Shown one piece after another: positions 55,050 through 64,000 of a stretch of 64,000 bases of DNA. The position numbers and the translations under genes are program-made. Each line of letters begins with the position of its first letter. Position 1 is the first letter of the stretch. Under the pieces are notes generated by a model. The model saw only the letters and a program-made list of their open reading frames with translations. It had not been told where the DNA came from and made no database searches. Origin of the DNA: Aphelenchoides besseyi (Eukaryota; Nematoda; Chromadorea; Rhabditida; Aphelenchoididae); NCBI GenBank assembly GCA_024699855.1, contig JAMPIQ010000003.1, forward strand, positions 8,432,001-8,496,000. Reading direction: 5' to 3'.

Positions 55050-56213
55050 ATGCTAAGCGAATGGTATATCGATTACCTTCTTACGAGCATCAATATTGCT
55101 ATACAAATCTACGTAATTGGACTGATCATCTTTCGATCGCCTTCGACTATTCGGGAGTATCGTCGATTTTTGATTCGTTTTTCGGTTTGTCTTGAAGTTA
55201 TGTTCTTAGATAACTGTAATTAAGTCATGGGATCTTGGATTGACTTGTGTAATGGGACTGTTGATGAAACCGTTTCCAATTCCGGCGATTATTGGCTTCT
55301 CAGTTCGCGGAATTGCCACGTCGTTTGGAGCGTTTGCTTGTCAACTCACAGGTCCAATAGCGATGTTTATTACTGTTCAAGTTGTAATCATGCAATTCTA
55401 CTGCTTAAGTTACCGCTTCACTGCCGTACACAAAAGGCCGGCCATTCGTCGTATTTTCATGTCGTGGCCGTTCACTGTCGGAGTTTATGTGTTCACAGCG
55501 GTCTTCTCCATTGCAATAAGTTTGTTGTTATGGTCGATTATGCAAACTCCAGATGTATGAATTCAATCAAAAAATGTCATTACTTAAATCATTTTCTAGG
55601 AAGTGCGTTCCGATTTGTTAAAGATACGTGACTTCGGAAGTCCAATATCAATAGACGAGCCGATCATCGGATTGAAAACGAAATCACCAATATTCGGGTT
55701 GTTTATGCTCACAATCTTCATTTGTTTGTTGATATACGAAGTTGCGTCCATTACACTTATTGCCATCATTCTACACACGCTACATCAAACTCATACCGCA
55801 ATGTCGAAATCCACTTATCGCTTACAAATCGAACTCGTCAAAGTTTTGATTGCCCAGTTAATCACACCAATTATTCTCATCATTTCGCCCGTAGTGTCTG
55901 CGATTGTCGCCATTATGCGAGGCGTGAATGCCTCTGCTTTGACTATCGAAGCCGGATTCTTGGCGTTAACTTGTTATGGTAAACGAATTTAGTAAACACG
56001 TTTATCTGATCGTTCCTAGGAGGATTGAATGCTGCAGAAACCATTGTGTTCGTTAGACCCTACCGCAAACATTTTAATGAAAATGTTCTGAAGACACTGC
56101 TTCGACCGTTAGCCTTCAAATTTGATTGGATAGAAAAACGATTGAAACCGGATTCCATTTCCATTATACCTCGAACAACTTCACCGATTTTTGTTCAACA
56201 AAACCAAAAATAG
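55050..56213 (+). CDS. Srh-like serpentine chemoreceptor, third paralogue
   Basis: Exons: 55050-55185, about 55225-55557, 55600-55979 and about 56020-56213. It aligns throughout with the receptors at 987 and 3444: RSPSTIREYRRFLIRFS before TM2, WDLGLTCVMGLLMKP, FSVRGIATSFGAFACQLT, FYCLSYRFTAVHKRP (TM3 end), QTPDEVRSDLLKIRDFGSPI (central loop), MSKSTYRLQIELVKVLIAQL (TM6 start) and VFVRPYRKHFNENVLKTLL after TM7. Ends VQQNQK, TAG 56213. It is intact. The stop lies only 20 bp from the stop of the convergent P-glycoprotein gene, so the two 3'UTRs must overlap. Confidence 0.85.
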
Positions 56214-56232
56214 ACGTTTATTTTACGTTGTT

Positions 56233-59200
56233 TTAATTCAGAATCTCGGCTTGTTTCTTGATCAAACGATAATAAACTCCTTTTTGTTCGATCAATTCCT
56301 CGTGTTTGCCCTGTTCAACAACACGACCATCTTTTACTACAACAATTCGGTCGGCCGAGCGTATTGTCGATAATCTGTGCGCAACAATCAAACACGTTCG
56401 GCCTTCTGTTGCCTTATCCAATGCCTCTTGGACTAACTGAAAGCCGAAATCAAGCCATCAAATTAAAACTTGTACCTTTTCGCTTTGAGTATCAAGAGCA
56501 GAAGTTGCTTCGTCGAGCAGAAGAATTTTCGGGTTTCTTATCAAACTCCTTGCAATTGCAACTAAATTCAACTAAAACAACATCTTTCACCAAACTTACT
56601 TCTTTGTTTTTGTCCGCCTGATAATTGTGAGCCATGCGGTCCGATTAGCGTATCGAACTTCATTGGCAGTGAGTTTATGAAGTCAAATACGTTGGCCAAT
56701 TTCGCTGCCGCAATGACTTGATCGATTGTCAGGTTCTTCATTCCATAGCCAATATTTTGAGCTATGGTCAGGTTGAAAAGAGTAGGCTCTTGCTGCACAA
56801 TAGACATCGACTCACGAAGATGTTTCAAATTGATTTCTTTGATATCTACGTTATCAATTTCCTGAAACGTAAATTTGCTGTGTACTATTCGAATAAACAA
56901 ACCAAAGAACCGGATAAAACATCGTAATAACGTTCAAGCAATTGCACAACAGTCGACTTTCCACAACCACTTTGGCCCACTAGTGCGACCGTTTGTCCTG
57001 CTTCAACTTCCAACTTGAAATCATTGAGAATCGGACGGGTCCGAGCATTTGGATAAGCAAAACAAATCTCATTCAAACGCAATTGCCCAGAGATCAACGG
57101 CATCTTCCCGTTGTCCGACATACTGTCAATAAGAGCTGGTCGATTGACCATTTGGAACATCAAACCGGCCGAAACCCGCGCTCTCAGATATTCAGGAACA
57201 TAAGATGCAACAACAAAGAAACCCTAAAAAGTGAACAGTAAACTTTCCGTTTGTACTTGAAACTACCATTAAGCCCATGTTTACGGCTTCAATGACTTGA
57301 AAGACGGCAAACGGTGTTGCGTGTCCACTTCTTATCAAAACCAAACCACACAAATACGCGATTCCAAGATGCAACTAAAGAATTCATAAGATCTTCGAAT
57401 TACTACCAAACCTCTTCCACTCCTTGAATCAGTCCGTACAATAAAGCTTGCAGATTTGCACGTTTCGTCGATAATCTGAGCACACCAACAGACGCGTTAC
57501 AAAAACGATCGTAAACGTAATCTTGTTTGGTCAGAGCTTGGATCGTCTGAACGTTCTCGATTGACTCAGAAGCTATCTAAAATCATATTTTAAACACAAA
57601 CAAATTTCGACCTTACGTGAAAAGCTTCATCCAATGCTTCAGCATCGGCAATGGCTTTTCGTTTTTGAAGTTCCACCAAAAGTAATTGCAACGCCAAGAA
57701 AACAAACGAGTTTACACACTCAATTAGCGCCATCTTCCATCCAAAATAGAAACCAATTGCAAGTCCACAGAATAAGGAAATTAGACCTTGCAAGACCTTA
57801 AATTTGAATATAAAGTCTAACTCATTTTTTAACTCACATCGCCCAGCCTTTGATCCATTGCAGCTTGAACGTTTGGAGCATCCATTGCCAATCGTGCGGA
57901 CAATTTTCCTACCGTATGTAATGGATTGTCGTAGAAAGCACCGTCTTGTTTGAGTAAGTTCTAAACACAAAATTTTGTGAATGCAAACCGATTGCGTACC
58001 TTGAAAACATCTAATCGTAGACGTTTCGTAAACCGTTCGCCACCGACTGAAAGCAAGATAGACGACACAACGCAAAGTATCGCAGCCACAACTCCGAGAC
58101 TGGCGAGAATGCCGCCATCAATGAACGCGTTGATTCTCAAGGTCTCCGTATTGCCGCCAGCTAATGCCATACTCATGGAATGAAAGAAATGACCGAGAAT
58201 AAGTGCATAAACAGGCCATGTATGTCCTCTCAAAGCTGCCAGAAATATTCCAGAACCAAGAAACTTTCTTTCTTGTTTTGCATACGACCATATTTGGCCA
58301 AAGGAAGCTTCCGTACCACCTTCAGCTTTGAGCTCCGAACGTTCCTGTTCGATTTCGGTCATGTGATAGGTTGAAACAGAACTGGCTGATTTTGTTGATT
58401 GTTGAAATTTTCCGCGTTTAAAACCACTGGATTCAAATTTCGGCGATTTTGTTTCTTCTGGTCGACGTTCAACTCGTTGTGCCTGAATCAACTGTTTGTA
58501 TCGAGTATTTGGTTGCGCCATCAGTTCGTCGTGACTTCCGATTTCAACAATTTTGCCATGATCAAAAACAATGATACGATGCGCATTGCGAATTGTCGAA
58601 AGTCGATGAGCAATTATAATTGTAGTTCGACCATTTTGAGCCTTTAATACCACAGACAATTAGCTGATGAACACAAGCGTTTACTTTGTCTATCGCTTCC
58701 TGAACAAGTCGCTCACTTTCAACGTCCAGTGCAGAGGTTGCTTCGTCCAATAGTAAAATCTTTGGATTTCGAGCCAATGTACGAGCAATAGCCAATCTGA
58801 AGATTGTACTATTCGATTTTTGTTACTCATACCTTTGACGTTGTCCGCCTGATAAAACCACACCACCGGCATTGATTCGTGTTTTGTAGCCTTCGGGCAA
58901 CTTCATAATCACATCGTGAATATTGGCCAATTTACAAGCTTCGACCATTTCTTCGTGGGTTAAATTCTCTTTGGCCATTCGCATGTTCTCTTCGACAGTT
59001 CCGGAGAAGATGACCGGATCTTGAGCAACAATGCCAATCTGTGTTCGCAACCATTGGATGTTGATTTTATTCAATGGAATATCACCTAAAGTAATCTAAA
59101 CCGGGACTTAAAATGATTGGTCTGCAATCGTACCTCGCCATCAATTACATCGAAAAATCTCATCAACAACTTCACGATGGTGCTTTTGCCCGAACCAGAA

Positions 59201-60741
59201 TGACCAACCTGAAAAACAACTTAAGTGTTCTATTTGACTATCTCACCAAAGCAATTGTTTCACCACTTTCAATATTAAAAGACACTCCTTTAAGTACCGC
59301 AACTTCTGGTCTTGTCGGATAGTGGAAGCAAACGTCTTTAAATTTCAGTCGACATTCCACACCGTCTGGTCGAGCTCCGGATTGGCTTGAAGAGTCCAAG
59401 TCGGGTTTCTACAAGACCAATTCACTTTATACTCTCGTGTCCTTACTCTGTCGATAATCTCAAACAAATCCGCAGCTGCAATTCTTGCTTTCATCAATAC
59501 GGCGAAGTAAGGAATTGATTTTCCCAAACGATTAGCACCACAAATCACGGCCCAATAGACAGAAAACACAGTTCCAGGCGTAATTTTTCCTTCAATGACC
59601 ATCAAAGAACCAAAGCTAAAAACAGTAGTTAAATGTTGAGGACAGAATGTAAAGTTAGTTTAGAGCTTTAATGTTATGTTCGGAGACACCAACCAAACCG
59701 CGCAACCCATTGATGTAAAGTTTATCAATTCAAATAGCGAGCTAAACAAAGCAGAGACGTAGCCACTACGAATACCACAACGATAACCTTCGTCCAATTG
59801 CAACGAATAGCGTTTCAGTTCGAATTTCTGAGCGTTGAAAGCGGCGACTGTTCGAATCGAACTCAAAACTTCTTCGACTATCGAACTCGCCAATCCGCTG
59901 GCTTTCATTTCCTTTCGTATCGATGACTTTACTGCCGATGTCGATCCCCAGATTGCAAAGACAACAATCGGACACGTAAGAAACATCACAATCGAAATTT
60001 TCCAGCTGAAAGCATCGCACTTTAACGATTAAGAGATGATCGTTTGCCTAAGCCAAACAGCAACAAATGAACCCATTACAACGTTCGCGAATGTTTGAAA
60101 CATGAACCCAAACTTGTCTCCTTAATGTACAGCAACTAAAACTCAATCGGCTTTGTATCTCACCGGTTCCATCTCTGATTCGTTCGATTCCGCTAATAAA
60201 AACAATAACAATCGGAGGTATCGGGAACATACGAAGACAATTTTTGAGTCAAATATCCTGTTGATGTTGTTTGAAACCAGGTGCTGTCCTGATTGAGTAC
60301 ACTTCTCATAAACGCCAATTTGATTTGATGTGCTTGACGATCCGATAACTTTATGAAACAACGAGTCTGTCCGTAACCGACGATGAAGAGCACTACTCCA
60401 AATGTAAAATAAATGATCGCCCATTCGATGATGGATCTCGTGAACCATTGAGTATCTAATCCTTTGGCGCTATCGAATTGTTTCTGTCCGCGAATTTGAA
60501 TGTCAGTCAAATGTTGAAAAGCAAAGAGACTCAACGGTGCAAGGAACCCGTTCAGAACGCTAAACATCAATCCAGCAGCCAATAAGAACCAGTCAAACTT
60601 CGTGGCATATCTCATCTGTAAGTCTTGATCTCACAAATAACATCGGCAATAAGCGAGAGTTTGTCCGCAACCTACCAGTTGTCTCCACTCAACGGCTTCC
60701 GTAGTTTGTCGTTTGCTCTTTTCGATGGAGTCTTTTACCAT
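56233..60741 (-). CDS. P-glycoprotein (ABCB full transporter)
   Basis: ATG 60741 ([20 protein letters not shown]) to TAA 56233, about 1,200 residues in some 18 exons. Plan TMD1-NBD1-TMD2-NBD2. NBD1: Walker [11 protein letters not shown]-loop [15 protein letters not shown], signature [10 protein letters not shown], Walker [15 protein letters not shown] and H-loop [12 protein letters not shown]2: [50 protein letters not shown] and LIVAHRLST. Both sites are canonical. TMD1 has [22 protein letters not shown] and the [26 protein letters not shown]2 [18 protein letters not shown]. Linker between halves is charged ([19 protein letters not shown]). Known family role: ATP-driven export of lipids and xenobiotics, often in gut membrane; many nematode pgp genes form tandem clusters. 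I cannot assign the exact pgp number. Confidence 0.95.
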
Positions 60742-61002
60742 CTAAACATCCAATGGTCAACGCAAACACGGAAATCAACAAGTGAAAACAAACAAATTAA
60801 ACTCGACGTTCAGAACAGGTAATCAACGTTTCCTATTTGATCAAGCGACTCACTAGTGAAAGACGGTTCACTTCGAATCGAAATGATTAATTACCGTTAA
60901 TGTCCGCGCAAACTCATCACGCGCTAGTTCTGACGTTATTTTAAATTTCTGTTCAATTTCTCCATTGATCGGAGAATCATTTTTGTTGAGCGTTCAACTT
61001 AC

Positions 61003-62038
61003 AAAATCGCACTTCCCATTGCGACGAAACTGATCAACTCGAATGAACCGGTGAAGACCGAAGTGAACATCGATTTGCGTACTCCGAATCGGTAAGCAAC
61101 ATCCAAATGATCTCCGTAGCGTTTCACTTCGAATTCCTGAGCATTGAAAGCTCCGACTGTTCGAATTGAACTCAAAACTTCCTGAGACACCGCATTCGCT
61201 TCGTCATTCGCCTTCGACTCCTCGCGCAACGAGGATTTGATTGAAGCCGATTGAAGACAAATCGAAAGAATAATAAATGGCATAAACAGAAGCATCAGAA
61301 ATGCAATCTGCCAGCTCATTATTGCTGCAACAATAAGTCCGGTGATTGTGTTCGAAATTGCTTGAAGAATGAATCCCAACTTGTCGCCTAAACGATTCCT
61401 TTGTATTGCTGAATTTCGAACTCACCAGTTCCATCTTTTACTCTTTCAATTCCTCTAAATTTGAATTGTTTCCGATCTTAACAAAACCGTTTACGCTGAC
61501 AACCGTTGTGTGAGCATTCCAACTTCGTTTTGATTAAAGAACCCCATTTCCTGATTTAATACACGTTTTAGGAACTGAGTTTTGATTCGATAGGCCTGAC
61601 GCTCCGAAAGTTTTAACCAACAGAAAGTCTGAAAACTCGTGTGCCAAGAGAGAGACCTCACACCTACGCTTATGTATCCGAGAATGCACATTATAACTCC
61701 AAAAGAAGTGTATATTGAACACCATTTGACTGTGTCCGTGGTGTACTCGTTTACATGCAATCCTTCTTTCGAATCGAATTGTGTTTGACCGCGTATCTGA
61801 ACGTCTTGGAGATGTAGAAATGCGAAGAGACAGGAGGAAGACAGAATTCCATTTAGAATTGAACAGAAAACGCCAAATGACATCAGAAACCAGTCAAACT
61901 TCGTAGCATATCGCATCGAAAAAGAAAGATTAGAAGTTAGAAGTCAGGACTCACCAGCTGAATGAACTTAACCGGCTCAGTGACTTTAATTGGCGTAAAT
62001 CCCGCCAAATCAACGGAACTCTTACGACTCCTACCCAT
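61003..62038 (-). pseudogene. Orphan first transmembrane half of a P-glycoprotein
   Basis: Tandem paralogue of the 5' part of the neighbouring pgp gene. ATG 62038 opens MGRSRKSSVDLAGFTPIKVT; then TMD1 exons ([20 protein letters not shown] ... WCSIYTSFGVIMCILGYISV ... SGIERVKDGTGDKLGF ... SSIRTVGAFNAQEFEVKRYG ... FVAMGSAIL). It ends at a GTAAGT donor (61002) at exactly the exon border and phase used in the intact gene after SMGCAV, and no NBD follows before the next gene starts. The first intron lacks its AG: TTTTTCG precedes the MRYATK exon where the intact gene has CTTACAG. It is therefore a truncated duplicate, either dead or (if the acceptor is misread) an alternative 5' half. Confidence 0.75.
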
Positions 62039-62886
62039 CTTCCTGAATGCGTGAAAGAGTCTATAAATTCAACGATTGCTCGTAAATCAGGAAACATTCT
62101 CGCCTCTAAACATGCAAATCCACGCGGACTAAAGGTCACTTGATTGAATCGATGTGCAACAGAAAGAATAAACGCAAATAATCGTTCTTGTGATCACCAG
62201 CCTTTTTGCAGACGTCTTTTCAGTAGGCTTCAATGTGAGACCCGTAGTCTGGAAAGCATGATGAACACTTGGTCTTGACGTATAATCGATATTGCTGTTA
62301 TTTGCACTTTAAACAGGAAAAACGTTTCAAGATAAGAACGATAGGCGTTTACAAGTGTCTGGCAAAAACCACCGTTTTTTTAAAAACAAACTTTTGATCT
62401 TCGTATCGTTAGATGACTTTGTGTTTAAATGCTTGTTCACCTCAATTTCGTTGGTCAACTAAACTTAAGTCTATTCTTTTAGCAACTATCTTTATTCAAA
62501 ATTTTTTAAAGTTGTTGAAAAGAACCTAAGAAGTTTGTTGTAAAAGAAGAAAAAAAGTCACCGTCAAGATCTCATAATCTTCGTCTTTCCGTCGGGCACC
62601 AACCTTCGAGCATCCACCGAAATGAACGTTCTCGAGTTCAGCCACAACGTGAGTTTCCGTCTTCTGTTTTCTTCATTCAGTGAACTTTGCAATCGTCGAA
62701 CAACACCACCCGGCTATTGCGACCGCAGTTCTTTCGGGCGCTGTGAGCTTATAACTTCGACCCACAGCTCGGTCGTCAAAAAGAGTGTTTGAGGTCGTTT
62801 TATGCGTAATTTGCAAGAGGATTTCACTGAAGATTTCATTCGTGTTCGTTCCAATCAATTTTTCTCCTCGGTTTTCGTTGTTCTCA
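62039..62886. other. Intergenic, nothing firm
   Basis: AT-rich. A nine-codon ORF (MNVLEFSHN, about 62620) sits before a GTGAGT donor and may be a 5' leader ORF of the next gene. Confidence 0.35.
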
Positions 62887-63787
62887 ATGGGTTGTACGCC
62901 AAGTAGACCGCGTCGTTCGTTGAATAGCTCGCTTAATCGTCCTTCCTATAACCGTCGTTTTGCAATGCCACCACCGACTAATCATGTAATTATTTCAATT
63001 TCGTATAATCGTAATCGAAACTTTAGAGTTCAAAACGTTTTCTGAAGCTCCCTAAGAGCAACGGACCAAAATTCGTGCACGTTAAAATGCAAGTGGAGAA
63101 TCGTGTGATTTGCGATATGATCGTAAAGAAGCAAGAATTCGAAGGCAAAATTGGTGAAAACGTGAATTTGCCGTTGACTTTGAATTGGTCGAATGTCAAG
63201 TTGATTGTTGAAGCTATGAGCGATCTCAAATCTGCGTCTACGGAACTAGAGATCGAAAGAAGCGAAGAAGACGATGTTATTGTTCATGGATCATCAGAAG
63301 TAAAACAGAAGCACATCAAATGTTTTGAATAATAACTTCAGATCATTGGCAACTTGAAAGTTTCACCCGGAACCATCATGACAATCCATCAATCCGACAA
63401 TGGTTGGGAATACAAGATGCATAATTCGAACATCTACTCCACATCCAAGTTTGCTATCAGCTATGATGCCAGCGATAAGCCGCACATTTCCTTCAAACCA
63501 CTGGTTAATGCAACGGTTTCGTTAACTGAAAAAAAGGGAAAATGGTTGTACACGTTGGCCAGCGGTAATCTTCATGTTAAGATCGAAACTTCGCAACGTT
63601 TCGTTATCTCCGGCGCTCCACCACCATTGAATACAATTCAACATTTGGGACGTGGTCTCAGCGGTAATAAAATCATCAATTTCAACATTGTTGTGTTTCA
63701 GTTTGGGCTCACATGGACAAAGACGCCGAAGAGGCACTAAACAGCAAACGTGTTTCGGTGTTTGTGTCGCCATCTTCTGCACCATGA
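62887..63787 (+). CDS. Putative N-myristoylated beta-rich protein, family unknown
   Basis: ATG 62887 gives MGCTPSRPRRSLNSSL: Gly2 followed by Cys3 and basic residues is a strong N-myristoylation plus palmitoylation/polybasic pattern, so plasma-membrane attachment is likely. Four exons. The second starts SSKRFLKLPKSNGPKFVHVK and reads NLPLTLNWSNVKLIVEAMSD to IVHGSSE; third IIGNLKVSPGTIMTIHQSDN, GWEYKMHNSNIYSTSKFAIS, HISFKPLVNATVSL, WLYTLASGNLHVKIETSQRF; last VWAHMDKDAEEALNSKRVSV to TGA 63787. Regularly alternating strands suggest a beta-sandwich. About 265 residues, well-conserved-looking composition but no family recognised. The Arg/Ser N-terminus could be a phosphoregulated membrane tether. 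Confidence 0.65.
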
Positions 63788-64000
63788 AGATCAAATGGAC
63801 GCTCACATTTGTCTCATGAAGACTTAACAAATAAAAGATCTCAAAAAATCGTTTGATAGCTCGTATTTGATGGTGGACATATCCAAAAGTTTATTTACAT
63901 TATTTACAAAAATATTTGCATTTCACTCGGTAGAGAATAGGCACCTTTACAATGTACATGGATGTTAAAACACATCCTTGAAGTTTAGTGTAGGAAGAAG
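63788..64000. other. 3' flank, end of window
   Basis: Contains AATAAA (about 63831) for the gene at 62887. Nothing else seen. Confidence 0.4.

Noticed and set aside
1..64000. CRISPR arrays, bacterial operons, rRNA genes
   Set aside because: None seen; gene structure is eukaryotic throughout.

Overview
The window looks like nuclear DNA of a free-living rhabditid (clade V type) nematode. The evidence is the gene content: serpentine chemoreceptors, a sperm-specific MSP-domain protein, DB-module, Acyltransferase-3/SGNH, EstA-type lipase, CHK/DUF1679 kinase-like and P-glycoprotein genes, together with cystinosin, CPEB and PARP1 homologues. Almost every gene is cut by introns of about 35-60 bp with GT...TTTCAG/TTTAG borders. 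Exons were joined by eye from splice signals, reading frame and family resemblance, so internal borders are approximate.

Layout. 1-10.9 kb: cystinosin (runs off the left edge), a head-to-head pair of Srh-like receptors (one with an in-frame stop), a small cysteine-rich secreted protein, a long minus-strand unit ending in a CPEB RNA-binding protein, and a LAPTM-like four-TM protein. 11-23.8 kb: PARP1, a two-PDZ protein, a possible short minus-strand gene, a DB-domain secreted protein, another 7TM receptor, a protein with a mariner-type HTH, tRNA-Arg(ACG) and a 75-aa gene. 23.8-31.0 kb: a young, complete BEL/Pao LTR retrotransposon on the minus strand, inserted in the 3' untranslated region of the 75-aa gene. 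31-41.3 kb: an intronless tandem-duplicated basic-secretory-protein metallopeptidase, an SH2-like protein, a hydrophobic secreted protein, a low-complexity protein, an SSP-type sperm protein, a chemoreceptor and a small basic protein. 41.5-43.2 kb: a mariner/Tc1 element with 232-bp terminal inverted repeats and a damaged transposase. 43.4-64 kb: a secreted lipase, a 103-bp-arm inverted repeat, an OAC-type acyltransferase, a small secreted peptide precursor, a large repetitive secreted protein, a CHK kinase-like protein, a third Srh-like receptor, a full P-glycoprotein with an orphan duplicate of its first transmembrane half upstream, and a putative myristoylated protein.

There is no operon-like or pathway cluster. 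The picture is of conserved single-copy genes (ctns-1, CPEB, PARP1, pgp) set among fast-evolving environmental-response genes (receptors, secreted proteins, xenobiotic handling) and recent mobile elements. The observations most worth checking are: the two-domain metallopeptidase in which one copy has lost every catalytic residue; the retrotransposon's tRNA-Gly-like leader and its A8 frameshift site; the orphan P-glycoprotein half; and several genes with single apparent lesions (stop, lost splice site, frameshift) in otherwise intact coding sequence.
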